From: CAVVFX01 sp963747535
GTDB lineage: Bacteria > Acidobacteriota > Terriglobia > Bryobacterales > Bryobacteraceae
Assembly: GCA_963747535.1 (NCBI GenBank)
Contig: CAVVFX010000002.1
Span: 124,001 to 188,000, forward strand
Length of the DNA stretch: 64,000 bases
Reading direction: 5' to 3'
In this document: piece after piece, positions 1 through 7,825 of the stretch
Layout of the letters: each line of letters opens with the position of its first letter
Numbering within the stretch: position 1 is the stretch's first letter
The notes under the pieces: model-generated
Told to the model about the DNA's origin: nothing
The model's input: the letters and a program-made list of their open reading frames with translations, nothing else
Databases searched by the model: none
Made by a program: the position numbers and the translations under genes

Positions 1-1397
1 TCCTTGAAGACGGCCAGCGTGGAGTCGACGCCGGAGTTGGCGAGAAGCGGTCCGCGCCAGTTCCGTTCCAGCGACAGCAGGCCTTGAGCGAAAGCATCGG
101 CCATATCCGGGCCGATGAAATAGCGGCCAAAGTCGCGCAGCGCGGCGGTGATATCGACATCGGGATTCCAGCCGAGCGAACTCCAGACGAACTTATTCAC
201 GTCGTCGTTGCAGCCTTCCGAGTAAGTGATGAAGCCGGCATTCGCGTAAGGTTGCAGCTTGCGAAAAATGTGCGCTTCGTCGAGCGGCCGGGGATTGATG
301 ACTTCGCGCTCCTCGGTCATAGCAAAGGCTACGTCCCAATCGTTGACGGAGTGTTGCGATGCAATGCTGTGGGTGATGTCGGGATAGTAGCGGATCGGAT
401 ACCGCGGGGGAATGCGGCGGCGCAATTCGGACAGTTCGACGCGCACCTGGGGTCCGGAAACTACGCCGGTGAGCCAGGCGGGCTGCCGGTCCATGAGCCC
501 GAAAAACTGCTCCATCCACGGGGCGTTGAAGCCTTGGGGTGCGACCCACATGCCTGCGTTGGGGTGGTAGCGTTTGAGACTGGCGGTTTGCTTTTCGAGC
601 AGCGCCATCAGGTAGCGGGGCTCCGTGTGGCCGGGATCGCCGCCGGGCACGAAGACGGCGTCGATGCGGGGCAACTGGCGGAAGACTTCGGCCCATTCCT
701 TCAGGGCGAATTCGACGGTGGCGGGGTCGGAGTAATCCTTATCCATCGCGGGATACCAGATCCAGCATTGCAGGCCGTACTCCTGCGCGAGGCGCGACAT
801 CTCGATCATCATCTGCATGGGCGGGAGGGGGAAATGGGGACTGTCGGAATCGTCGTCGGAGCGCGGCGGGATGAGCTCGATGGCGTTGGTGCCGAAGACG
901 GCGAGGTCGCGGATGTAGCGCTCCCACATGGGCACGCTCCAGCCGTCGTAGGCGTTGGTTTTCGGCCGGTAGCCGAGTTGGTGGCCGCGTAGAGGGTACT
1001 TCGGCGCGGTGTTGACGTTAAGGTCGTGCGGGAGGGTGATGGAATCGCGGCGCATTTCGAGAGCACGCAGCAAGCCGCCGACACCGAAGAGCACGCCGCG
1101 CTCGTCGTTGCCGGTGATTTCGACGCCGGGCGCGCCGGAGTTGTCGAAGGATCGGAGCTGGTAACCTTCGGGTGGTTGTGCGTTGACTTGCCGGATGACG
1201 ACCACGGGCTCACCGGGATGCGGCGGCGTAGTTGCCACCGGCCATTGGAGTCGGGAGCGCTCCTGGACGGCATCGACCAGCAAGGCAACGGCTTTGCGCT
1301 CGGGTCCGGTGAGGTTGGCGGGCACCGAGACGGTGGCGCGGCTCAGGTCGGCGGCGAGGGCGACGTTGCAGCAAAAGAGAAGCAGGGTGAACTTCAT
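1..1397 (-). CDS. Secreted glycoside-hydrolase-like protein (partial, C-terminus outside window)
   Basis: An open frame runs leftward from an ATG at 1397 to the window edge, about 465 codons without a stop. The N-terminus MKFTLLLFCCNVALAA is a signal peptide. Residues about 20-130 resemble the small alpha/beta domain that precedes the barrel in GH67 and GH20 enzymes, with a line like GVLFGVGGLLRALEMR. Segments such as YPLRGHQLGYRP and QCWIWYPAMDKDY then look like a (beta/alpha)8 barrel. This suggests an exported polysaccharide- or glucuronide-processing enzyme, related in style to the large gene at 47956-51156. The substrate cannot be told. The frame was read by hand from the reverse complement. 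The stop lies outside the window, and apparent forward frames here are shadows. Confidence 0.75.
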   Translation of the reverse strand, partial: MKFTLLLFCCNVALAADLSRATVSVPANLTGPERKAVALLVDAVQERSRLQWPVATTPPHPGEPVVVIRQVNAQPPEGYQLRSFDNSGAPGVEITGNDERGVLFGVGGLLRALEMRRDSITLPHDLNVNTAPKYPLRGHQLGYRPKTNAYDGWSVPMWERYIRDLAVFGTNAIELIPPRSDDDSDSPHFPLPPMQMMIEMSRLAQEYGLQCWIWYPAMDKDYSDPATVEFALKEWAEVFRQLPRIDAVFVPGGDPGHTEPRYLMALLEKQTASLKRYHPNAGMWVAPQGFNAPWMEQFFGLMDRQPAWLTGVVSGPQVRVELSELRRRIPPRYPIRYYPDITHSIASQHSVNDWDVAFAMTEEREVINPRPLDEAHIFRKLQPYANAGFITYSEGCNDDVNKFVWSSLGWNPDVDITAALRDFGRYFIGPDMADAFAQGLLSLERNWRGPLLANSGVDSTLAVFK

Positions 1398-1461
1398 TCG
1401 GATTAGGTATAGCAGATTCGCGAGCTGTCGCACAGGAGTTTGTTAAGATAGTTGAGTCTGC

Positions 1462-1535
1462 TGGGAGGTCGTCCAACGGTAGGACTGCAGATTCTGGATC
1501 TGCCTATCGGGGTTCGAATCCCTGCCTCCCAGCCA
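1462..1535 (+). tRNA. tRNA-Gln (anticodon CTG), with encoded CCA
   Basis: Complete cloverleaf. The acceptor stem TGGGAGG pairs with CCTCCCA, followed by G73 and encoded CCA. The D-arm is GTCC/GGAC. The anticodon arm is GCAGA-TTCTGGA-TCTGC, with CTG at the anticodon. The T-arm carries GGTTCGAATCC. The U1-A72 pair and G73 fit glutamine identity. The 3' half is the attachment site for the downstream island. Confidence 0.96.
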
Positions 1536-1537
1536 AC
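1506..1537 (+). repeat. attL-like direct repeat in the tRNA-Gln 3' end
   Basis: These 32 bp run from the base before the T-arm to two bases past CCA. They are repeated perfectly at 19162-19193. This is the usual footprint of a tyrosine integrase that targets a tRNA 3' end, and the integrase gene starts 65 bp downstream. Confidence 0.93.
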
Positions 1538-1567
1538 CCTTTAGAATCAATAACTTACAAATAGTTC

Positions 1568-1596
1568 TTGACGGATCGTACTGAACTCGGTACGAT
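1568..1596 (+). promoter_or_regulatory. Sigma70-type promoter and inverted repeat before the integrase
   Basis: TTGACG (1568-1573), a 17-bp spacer and TACGAT (1591-1596). The expected start point falls at or next to the ATG at 1603, so the transcript could be leaderless. A perfect inverted repeat ATCGTAC/GTACGAT (1575-1581 and 1590-1596) covers the -10 box and could be an operator. A similar GTAC-centred repeat sits at 19073-19089 next to the integrase fragment. Confidence 0.6.
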
Positions 1597-1602
1597 TTGG
1601 GC

Positions 1603-2775
1603 ATGAAAACCAAGGTTCACGCCCATGAAAACCTCGTTTTATTCAAGCGCCACTATGATGCCTGCTCGGTTCACGAGAGTCGCATTCCAGTGGAAAACCG
1701 CCGTTTCTGGATGGAGTGTGAGTGCCCTATCTGGATCGTAGGCCGAACTCCCAACGGTGACCTGGTACCGCGTCAATCCACGGGATGCCGGAACATCAAA
1801 GAGGCCGAAGCTTTCCGGCTGTCGCTGATGAAGCAGACCGAACCGGAAACCGAGAAGGGACCACGGATCGAGGAATGCATCGAGAAGTACATCGCCTCAC
1901 GTGATCACGAGATTGGCGGTAAGACGAGCGGCCAATACGGCATCACCCTCAAGAGACTCCAGGTTTACTGCACTCAAAAAGGAGTCTTCTACATGCGAGG
2001 GTTGAACGTGGATTTACTGGAGACGTTCAAAACTGATGGCCTTCCCAAAAAGATGGCGGACACTTCAAAGGGAACCGTAGTCAACAAACTGCGCTGCTTC
2101 CTCAGAGCGGCTTTCAGACGCGGGTGGATAACCGAAGACCTAGCTAACCGGGTGACCGCTCACACGGCCATCTACGACCAAAAGGAACCGTACACAGATG
2201 AAGCGGTCAAGCTCATCCTGGATGGGGCTTTACGTCTTAGCGGTGGTCGGCATGGCTACTCAGGTCATCCGGCAACCTTTCGCCTGTTGCTCGAACTCAT
2301 GCTCGAAACCGGGATGCGCTCTGGTGACGCGGTCCAGTACGATCCGGCAATGGTGACCAAAGGGGAGTACGCCTGGATTTATTCGTTCTACCCGGAGAAG
2401 CGGAAGAGGACGGCAAAAAAGGTGCTACACGAGGTGTACCTTCCCAATCGGCTCAAGACGGCCATCGACAACTGTACCTGGCTATCTAAAGAAAAGCCGT
2501 TCCATTACGACTGCGGCGATTACTCTCTGGCGAAGGCCGTGTATGAGCGGATGCAGGAGATTGGGAAGCGATGCGGTGTGGAGGACTGCCGGCCTCACCG
2601 CTTACGGGACACGTTCGCGGTTCGGAAGCTTCTTGCCGGCATGCAGCTTGATGATGTTTCGCGGCTTCTCTGCCACTCCTCCGTTAAGGTCACGGAGACG
2701 TACTACGCGAAGTGGATCACCGCTCGGAAGACTCGACTGGAGCGGCTTGTTTCGGAGACCTACGCGGACGCGTAA
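1603..2775 (+). CDS. int: Tyrosine-family site-specific integrase
   Basis: A 390-aa tyrosine recombinase, normal length for a phage or island integrase. The N-terminal part contains a SAM-like core-binding region (about 90-180). The catalytic domain shows the first Arg in ETGMRSGD near residue 238, HRLRDTF (the H-x-x-R box) near 331, LLCHSS, and the tyrosine in TETYYAKW near 366. It lies immediately inside the attL copy and reads away from the tRNA, so it is the likely enzyme for this insertion. I prefer the ATG at 1603 to the TTG at 1597, because the promoter at 1568-1596 places the start point there. Its last 174 bp overlap the convergent HTH gene. Confidence 0.93.
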   Translation: MKTKVHAHENLVLFKRHYDACSVHESRIPVENRRFWMECECPIWIVGRTPNGDLVPRQSTGCRNIKEAEAFRLSLMKQTEPETEKGPRIEECIEKYIASRDHEIGGKTSGQYGITLKRLQVYCTQKGVFYMRGLNVDLLETFKTDGLPKKMADTSKGTVVNKLRCFLRAAFRRGWITEDLANRVTAHTAIYDQKEPYTDEAVKLILDGALRLSGGRHGYSGHPATFRLLLELMLETGMRSGDAVQYDPAMVTKGEYAWIYSFYPEKRKRTAKKVLHEVYLPNRLKTAIDNCTWLSKEKPFHYDCGDYSLAKAVYERMQEIGKRCGVEDCRPHRLRDTFAVRKLLAGMQLDDVSRLLCHSSVKVTETYYAKWITARKTRLERLVSETYADA

Positions 2776-3012
2776 CGCTGCCGACTGACGGTCAAGAACT
2801 CTCACTACGGCACTCTCCGGGATACGGAGCTGTACCTTCGGTCCGTTCCCAATCCGGATTACGTCCGGCTCACCCCCGAATAGCTTAGTGATCGTGTTGC
2901 GGGAGCAACCCAACACCAAAGCCAGTTCTTTAACCTTGTAGTGTTTTTCGATCACCGCCGCCGGGTTGATTACCACTACCGCATTGAGCAGCGTTTCCCG
3001 CGTCTCCTTCAT
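2602..3012 (-). CDS. Excisionase-like / helix-turn-helix DNA-binding protein
   Basis: A 136-aa protein starting at ATG 3012 behind GGGAAG. Residues about 20-65 (HYKVKELALVLGCSRNTITKLFGGEPDVIRIG) form a MerR/excisionase-type winged HTH of the kind that controls integration and excision. It is convergent with int. No stop occurs before 2602, so the C-terminal ~58 residues are antisense to the integrase 3' end. Either this overlap is real and gives antisense regulation, or the original stop was lost. The N-terminal HTH is the supported part. Confidence 0.6.
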   Translation of the reverse strand: MKETRETLLNAVVVINPAAVIEKHYKVKELALVLGCSRNTITKLFGGEPDVIRIGNGPKVQLRIPESAVVRVLDRQSAALRVRVGLRNKPLQSSLPSGDPLRVVRLRDLNGGVAEKPRNIIKLHAGKKLPNRERVP

Positions 3013-3699
3013 TTTTACTTCCCTGTTCTTTCTGTAGGCGCATTTTTCCGTCCTTGCCCCATGCGCCGCCATAGACAGAACTGAGCAGCGCGCAATCGAG
3101 TGAGCACACCCGTGATGTTGGTGTGATGTGTGATGTAGTGGAGACTTTAACGGCGTCGCCGCTGGCTGTGCGGCTAGTGACCAGTGCCTGAAAACATCCT
3201 ACCGCCGCGTAGCCACCCCATGCAACTTCACTCCACTTAAACCGTGCGAAACCCGCACCAGTATTGCGAAATGCCGATTTAGGATGAAGGCATCTGAATA
3301 TACGGAGAAGCGCCAATTCCGCTGTCTTGCGTGCACAGCAGCCTGCGCCTAAGTACGCGTTACAAGGCCCGGCTACGGTGTCCACAGGTTTGTTTTTCCC
3401 ACCCCAAATCACGCGAAAAACAGAAGGTCCTTTCGTTTCAATGGGTGTACTGAAAGGGTAGTTCAGTACAGCGCTAGACCAGGCGGTTTGTAGCAATTCG
3501 GTCGATTTGACATCCCACAAAAATTCAAGCACACTTTAGTCACCCGTAACCCAGGTCGCCCCCCTCCGACCTTGGTAAGCAGGACACCCGGTGCATTATT
3601 CCCGGGCGCGAAAACAGCGTAGCCGCAAGCGCGATGAGCTTGCACCTGCGCTATTAGTGTGTCCGTCTTAACCCCCGTACATAGAAGGAACCCCATTCG
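3013..3699. other. 687-bp non-coding stretch between HTH gene and 3700 gene
   Basis: No convincing gene. A heptamer GTGATGT occurs three times at 3112-3118, 3123-3129 and 3130-3136. TTGACA (3507-3512) with CACACT 17 bp later is a weak promoter candidate for the gene at 3700. Long leftward frames here have no recognisable domain. Confidence 0.45.
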
Positions 3700-4128
3700 A
3701 TGAAGACCAAATTACACGCCATTCACGCCATTATGGATATCATCCGGTTTGGCCTGGACAGGCTACCCCAAATCGAGTACCTGGCTTTACTTTTCTTCGC
3801 TGAGCGTACTTTTGACGAAGACAAGGAATCGATTATCTGTAGCATGCTGCAGATGACTAATGGCATGCGCACGCCTGACGGAGAAGAGATTCGCGGCTCA
3901 AGTGGATTATGCAAGCGATCTTGCCTATTCGCGATTAGAGGTCTGCTCGCTAAAGGCCTGATCACCCGCACCCGGCGGCGCGGTGGCATTAACGGCACTG
4001 GTAGCACCCTCGCGTCAGAGTACACGCTCAATCGCGACGCGATCCACGCCTTTCTGTGTGCTCCTGCACCCATCTCCCTGAAGAGCTGGCGACCGGAGAA
4101 AAACCGTGTCCGCTATCAGCTCCAGTAA
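3700..4128 (+). CDS. Winged-helix-like small protein of the replication region
   Basis: 142 aa, with an AAGGAA ribosome site about 9 bp upstream. Residues about 25-110 are predicted as a winged helix: helical QIEYLALLFFAERTF, then GLCKRSCLFAIRGLLAKGLITRTRRRG, which resembles recognition helix plus wing in phage replication or control proteins. It lies 51 bp before a small coupled gene and the replication-initiator-like gene, on the same strand. Its first residues (MKTKLHA) match those of the integrase (MKTKVHA), which may be chance. The exact function is not known. Confidence 0.6.
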   Translation: MKTKLHAIHAIMDIIRFGLDRLPQIEYLALLFFAERTFDEDKESIICSMLQMTNGMRTPDGEEIRGSSGLCKRSCLFAIRGLLAKGLITRTRRRGGINGTGSTLASEYTLNRDAIHAFLCAPAPISLKSWRPEKNRVRYQLQ

Positions 4129-4133
4129 TAACC

Positions 4134-4163
4134 AAAAAAAAGGCCCCTCAGTGACGAAGGGCC
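4134..4163 (-). terminator. Hairpin with A-tract (leftward terminator)
   Basis: GGCCCCTC (4142-4149) pairs with GAAGGGCC (4156-4163) with one mismatch, and the plus strand has eight A before it. Read leftward this is a GC hairpin followed by a U-tract. On the plus strand it lacks a U-tract. Confidence 0.5.
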
Positions 4164-4179
4164 AGAAAGATTAATATCC

Positions 4180-4314
4180 ATGTCCATTGTACTCGACGTA
4201 TTCACCGTCTCCAACTGGCGACCGCACGTAAAAGGCACCTTACGCGCCAGGTTCCTGCGCAGCGCCTCGGCGGCCGTCTTGCGGTTCCTTGAAGGCACCG
4301 GAGGTATACGGTGA
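4180..4314 (+). CDS. Small protein translationally coupled to the replication gene
   Basis: A 44-codon frame (MSIVLDVFTVSNWRPHV...) whose TGA overlaps the GTG start of the next gene in a GTGA junction. Its 3' part carries GGAGG, the ribosome site of that gene. The overlap is the main evidence that it is translated. No family is recognised. It is basic and could be a leader or coupling peptide. Confidence 0.45.
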   Translation: MSIVLDVFTVSNWRPHVKGTLRARFLRSASAAVLRFLEGTGGIR

Positions 4315-5159
4315 GCGCATCGACCGACCCGCCGGTATCACTTCGACCTGGCGACCCGTTCAACCCCTATAAGCGCTTCCATGGCATTTTCGTGCCTGAG
4401 CAGATCCACCGCTCTTCTCTCTCCTTAGGCGCAAAGCTCACCTACGGCCGCCTGTGTCGCTACGCGGGCCAGGACGGCAATGCATACCCGTCAGTCGCGA
4501 CGCTGGGCCAGGAATTAGGTGTCTGTACGAGACAGGCCCGCCGCTACATTCACGAGCTTGAAAAAGAGCGCTTCATCCGCATCGAGGAAATGTCCGGCCA
4601 AACAAACCGCTACATTTTTCTGTGGCACCGGCTGCTCGATCCTGGGTCTACCCCGTTCACCCCGGACAAATCCGGTACCCCGGGTGGCAAATCTGATACC
4701 CCGGACAAATCTGTCAGGGGTACCCCGGACAAATCTGTCCGCCCCACCCCGGACATATATGTCCGCCTAAGAGAGTCAGTGGTAAGAGAGTCAGGTAAAG
4801 AAAACAGAGACTTCGACTGTGCGTCCCGCAAAAACAGCGGGCCACACGAGTGTAAATACCCCAAACTTCGCGAAGCACTCACGTACTACATGCGGACCGA
4901 ACCGACCGAGCGCCAGGTCCTCAACGTCATGGAAGCGGTCTCCGAAACCGAAGCCGAGGTCGTTCGCTGCCTGGTGTTCTTGTATAACGAACGTGAACTG
5001 ATACCTGGTACTGAAAACGGGCCACGGTCTTTCGCCTGGTTTCCCACTGTCGTACAGGATTTCTTCCACAAACGGGCGATGCTCCCGGAAGCGGCGAGAC
5101 CGAGTAGCTATGACGAATGGGAATTTCGCAACGAAAAGAGAGAAGCCAATCGCCACTAA
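4311..5159 (+). CDS. Replication-initiator-like protein with HTH_36-type domain
   Basis: 282 aa, GTG start with GGAGG seven bases upstream. Residues about 32-100 (SSLSLGAKLTYGRLCRYAGQ...AYPSVATLGQELGVCTRQARRYIHELEKERFIR) form a helix-turn-helix_36-type winged helix, common in phage and plasmid replication proteins. Residues about 116-152 are a low-complexity linker (TPDKS repeats) encoded by the DNA iterons. Residues about 170-275 are a second globular part ending in FAWFPTVVQDFF. Two DNA-contacting parts separated by an iteron-encoded linker resemble lambda O, where the origin lies inside the gene. The initiator role is inferred, and it could instead be a regulator. Confidence 0.65.
   Translation: MSASTDPPVSLRPGDPFNPYKRFHGIFVPEQIHRSSLSLGAKLTYGRLCRYAGQDGNAYPSVATLGQELGVCTRQARRYIHELEKERFIRIEEMSGQTNRYIFLWHRLLDPGSTPFTPDKSGTPGGKSDTPDKSVRGTPDKSVRPTPDIYVRLRESVVRESGKENRDFDCASRKNSGPHECKYPKLREALTYYMRTEPTERQVLNVMEAVSETEAEVVRCLVFLYNERELIPGTENGPRSFAWFPTVVQDFFHKRAMLPEAARPSSYDEWEFRNEKREANRH
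4659..4765 (+). repeat. Five iteron-like dyad repeats inside the replication gene (candidate origin)
   Basis: Units start at 4659, 4677, 4698, 4722 and 4746, spaced 18, 21, 24 and 24 bp. The consensus is ACCCCGGACAAATCTGTCCG. Each unit except the second has internal dyad symmetry. The last contains the perfect palindrome GGACATATATGTCC. The spacing is always a multiple of three, so the protein frame is kept. A purine-rich stretch with TAAGAGAGTCAG repeated at 4768-4779 and 4783-4794 follows directly, like the strand-asymmetric AT-rich part of lambda ori. Confidence 0.7.
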
Positions 5160-5427
5160 AGCCAGAAAACGGCGCTCCCCCTATCCCCTCCATCACTGAA
5201 TCGGTCGCCGTGGCCCTTCCGGGAGATCCCTGGCGCATTCGGCGAGACAATTTGGCACCAGTACACCAGGTTTTTCGTCCTAGGGCCTCCCTTGGCCTCG
5301 CTGTAGCCTACGGCTTGATCGCAAACCGGCCCGTTACCCCTCCCGTATATGGGAGTACCGACGGTCAGCCTGACGGACATAGACTCCCCTTCTCCTGCGG
5401 ACGACTTCGGCGACAATAGGAATCACC

Positions 5428-5793
5428 ATGGAAACAGCACCAGATCAGCAGCTCACAACCCGAGGTCCGAATCGCTGGCCAAAAGGTACCTCGGGTAATC
5501 TCGGCGGCAGACCGAGGTCTGGCACCAGCCTCTCGGAATTGCTGCGCGGTCGCCTCGAAAGCGAGAAGCGCATGCTGATAGATAAGCTACTCGAACTCGC
5601 GAACGGTGGTGAGTCAGTGCCCCCTCTCGTGCAGCTCGGAGCGATTCGCATTGCACTTCAATACGGATGCGGACTTCCGTTCCGGCAATCAGAAGAAGAC
5701 AATCGCACGCTGGTTGTACAGGTAGAATATGTCGACGAAGGCAAGCGGCCTGACGCGGCTGAGAGTATCGGCGGCAATGAAGGAGAAGTATGA
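5428..5793 (+). CDS. DUF5681-type phage-associated protein
   Basis: 121 aa. The N-terminus has the DUF5681 signature NRWPKGTSGNLGGRPR (residues about 14-29), followed by a helical segment. Family members are common in prophages, often near packaging genes, but their function is not established. A ribosome site AGGA lies before the ATG. It overlaps the next gene by an ATGA junction. The 268 bp upstream (5160-5427) hold no supported gene. Confidence 0.7.
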   Translation: METAPDQQLTTRGPNRWPKGTSGNLGGRPRSGTSLSELLRGRLESEKRMLIDKLLELANGGESVPPLVQLGAIRIALQYGCGLPFRQSEEDNRTLVVQVEYVDEGKRPDAAESIGGNEGEV

Positions 5794-6083
5794 GCGTAAG
5801 TATCACGGTTAATATTGGCGGGATCCCGGTACCTGCCGAGGTCGAAGAGTTTTCCAGCGCAAATACTCTTCGCGTCACAGCTGGGACGAACTGCCTAAAA
5901 GGCGGCGATAGTGGCCATGGCGGACGCACGATCCTGATACTTGACGGCAGTGGAAACACTGATATCCACTTTTCTGTTAACGGCGACAGAGTCAAGGTGG
6001 TTCTCGGTGGTGACACTGAATGCGAGACGCTTATCGATGGACTGGAATTCGCCGCAAAGACTCTCAGGCGTCTAAAAAAGTGA
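5790..6083 (+). CDS. Hypothetical protein coupled to the DUF5681 gene
   Basis: 97 aa, start inside the ATGA overlap, with GAAGGAG upstream. The sequence alternates short beta-like segments (SVSITVNIGGIPVPAEVEEF, RTILILDGSG, IHFSVNGDRVKVVLGG) and ends in a basic helix, suggesting a small beta-rich protein. No family is recognised. The overlap supports expression with the DUF5681 gene. Confidence 0.55.
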   Translation: MSVSITVNIGGIPVPAEVEEFSSANTLRVTAGTNCLKGGDSGHGGRTILILDGSGNTDIHFSVNGDRVKVVLGGDTECETLIDGLEFAAKTLRRLKK

Positions 6084-6160
6084 GCCGACCCTTGCGCGCT
6101 GCCTCGGTGGTGACCAGTATTTATCGGTAACGTAAAGGAGCTTTAGCGTTAACGTGCTAG

Positions 6161-6853
6161 TCACCCGGCCAACTCCAGAATGTTCTTGACCGTCTGGCTG
6201 CCCCATGTGCCGTTTTTCTTCGTAGCGACATGGTCGGAGTTCAGCGCATCGGCGATCCGGTTGAAGCTGACGCCATCGGCGCGTAGAGCGGCCATTCTTG
6301 CGATTACGGCCTGCTCTGCTGCGTTCGCTACCAGTTTGCCGTCTACTACGTCCATCCCATACGGCGCATGATTGTAGGCTTCGCCATGACTCTTTTTAAA
6401 GTTCAATGCAGCGGTGGTGCGCTCGGCGATCATGTTCCGTTCGAACTCGGCGAAACCGGCAAGCATCGTGATGAGCATCTTGCCCATGGATGAGCCAGTG
6501 TTGACCGATTGACCACCCATATCGACCAAGTGCAAGCTGATTCCAGCGTGCTCCCATTCATCGACGTGTGCGAGCGCATCACCTGCGTTACGGAAGAGTC
6601 TGTCGAGTTTGAGCGCGACGATATGACACACGCCAGCTTCGGTTAGCTCGGCGATCCGCTTCCCTTCAGGCCTCTTATTCAATTTCAGTTTGCCGGTTAC
6701 GGCACGCTCGCGAATGATTTCTACAAGCTCCAGGCCGTAAGTCGCGCAGTAAAGCCTAACGCGCTCTTCCTGCGCATCCAGGGACAGATCCTGCTTACCA
6801 GTACTGACTCGAACGTAAGCAACGGCCTTAGTGCACTTCGATGTTTTGCCCAT
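6161..6853 (-). CDS. Serine-family recombinase / resolvase
   Basis: 230 aa. The N-terminal catalytic domain shows AYVRVSTGKQ with the nucleophile serine, LDRLFRN with catalytic arginine, and GFAEFERNMIAERT at the start of the long E-helix. The C-terminal part (MAALRADGVSFNRIADALN...GTWGSQTVKNIL) is the DNA-binding recombinase-type region. It is short, like invertase/resolvases rather than large phage integrases. Possible roles are DNA inversion, multimer resolution or a second mobility function. It reads opposite to the flanking modules and has a strong promoter. Confidence 0.9.
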   Translation of the reverse strand: MGKTSKCTKAVAYVRVSTGKQDLSLDAQEERVRLYCATYGLELVEIIRERAVTGKLKLNKRPEGKRIAELTEAGVCHIVALKLDRLFRNAGDALAHVDEWEHAGISLHLVDMGGQSVNTGSSMGKMLITMLAGFAEFERNMIAERTTAALNFKKSHGEAYNHAPYGMDVVDGKLVANAAEQAVIARMAALRADGVSFNRIADALNSDHVATKKNGTWGSQTVKNILELAG

Positions 6854-6858
6854 GTCTG

Positions 6859-6888
6859 ATCTTAGGCTCAGGTGCCTCTATTTGTCAA
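6859..6888 (-). promoter_or_regulatory. Strong sigma70-type promoter of the serine recombinase
   Basis: Read leftward: TTGACA (6888-6883), an 18-bp spacer and TAAGAT (6864-6859). The ATG at 6853 is only five bases past the -10, so the transcript would start at or inside the start codon. The -35 overlaps TTGTCA on the other strand (6882-6887), with TAAGAT 19 bp beyond (6907-6912), a possible divergent promoter for the structured region. Confidence 0.55.
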
Positions 6889-6951
6889 CCCTCGAACGAG
6901 AGTTGATAAGATTTATGTGCAAATAGTTTGGTGGTCTACGTGCCTGGGATA

Positions 6952-7825
6952 CACTTCCGACGAATTCACCGGAAGTGATTCCGTACTCCATCGGTCGGCT
7001 GAGTACGGCTGATCGAGTCCCGAGGGTTCAGTACACCAGCTCGCGTACGAGCGCTGCTCCTGCCTGGCCTCACCATCATCCTGGCCTGCTCGATCACGCC
7101 TTGCGCCTGCCAGGTGCCTGGCTGACCGAACGTTACGCACCCCCCCGTCTACGTTTTCAATAGGAAGTGCCGCCGGCCAAACTACCGCATGACCCCTCAC
7201 GCAAAAATCCCAACCTTCGCAGATCACCGGTCTTCAAAACCGGGTATCGAAAGGTTAACCTCGAACACCGGGAGCGGTGTCCGACGTCGGCAGCCTCGTG
7301 GGCTTTCAAAACCCGCATCGTGCGGGAATATGTCGGTCTCCGAAACCGACACCGCAAGCAGCGGTGGTGGGATACCACATGGAGTGCACACCACTCGGTT
7401 CTCAGGACTGCTGCCAGGTTGGCCTCTGTGCCGGTTCCGGAACCGGTTCCAAACTTTGCCGCCGTCTCACCGCTACGATCACCGATCACCTGCCCGGCTC
7501 TAGAGCCGGGTAGCCAGGTAGAAAGCGAACATGTCGCTCCACGACACCGAGGCCATTTGGATTCAGTGTGCCCCAGGAACACAAAGAAGTTACTCCCCGG
7601 GCACCAAGTTTATCGAAAGAAGCTTGGCACCGAGCTACAAATGCCCGGCCTATAAAGTGCGCCACAACGCCCACTTGCCGGGCTGAAATGCGGCTCCACA
7701 TTTACCTGGGTGAACTGCAGGTGGCCTTCAGGAAGCCACTTCAGAGGGTTTACCCTCTGGCAGAAAATCAGTGTACTCCCGAAATTTGAGTCAGCACCAC
7801 ATGCAACCCCCGGGGATGTACCCGG
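6952..7825 (+). ncRNA. Candidate large structured RNA: dense serial hairpins, no gene
   Basis: About 870 bp without a credible gene but with many perfect stems in series. Examples (arms): 6952-6959/6970-6977, 6981-6988/7001-7008, 7212-7217/7251-7256 enclosing 7227-7231/7239-7243, 7265-7270/7275-7280, 7312-7317/7321-7326, 7331-7337/7345-7351, 7351-7355/7361-7365, 7364-7368/7374-7378, 7382-7386/7392-7396, palindromes 7431-7446 and 7493-7510, 7643-7649/7677-7683 enclosing 7655-7659/7672-7676, 7742-7748/7753-7759 and 7810-7814/7821-7825. Three stems carry related loops: CTTCAAA, CTTTCAAAA and CTCCGAA. A 16-bp segment recurs with one change at 7083-7098 and 7824-7839. One stem (7298-7302/7312-7316) needs a G-U pair that exists only in plus-strand RNA. 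Size and prophage-like setting recall GOLLD and ROOL RNAs. Identity is unproven. Confidence 0.5.

Noticed and set aside
84..992. Long rightward frame over the first gene
   Set aside because: It is the shadow of the leftward glycosidase-like gene, which has a signal peptide and an open frame to the edge.
2930..3532. 200-aa leftward frame
   Set aside because: It overlaps the HTH gene in another frame, has low-complexity composition and no domain.
5117..5419. Rightward and leftward frames between the replication gene and DUF5681
   Set aside because: No domain, no clear ribosome site, and the two frames compete on opposite strands.
6940..7800. Array of phage tRNA genes
   Set aside because: Some loops look like anticodon loops, but no TTCGA T-arm or paired acceptor ends were found.
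6952..7825. CRISPR array
   Set aside because: The hairpins differ in sequence and spacing. There is no constant repeat with unique spacers, and no cas gene.
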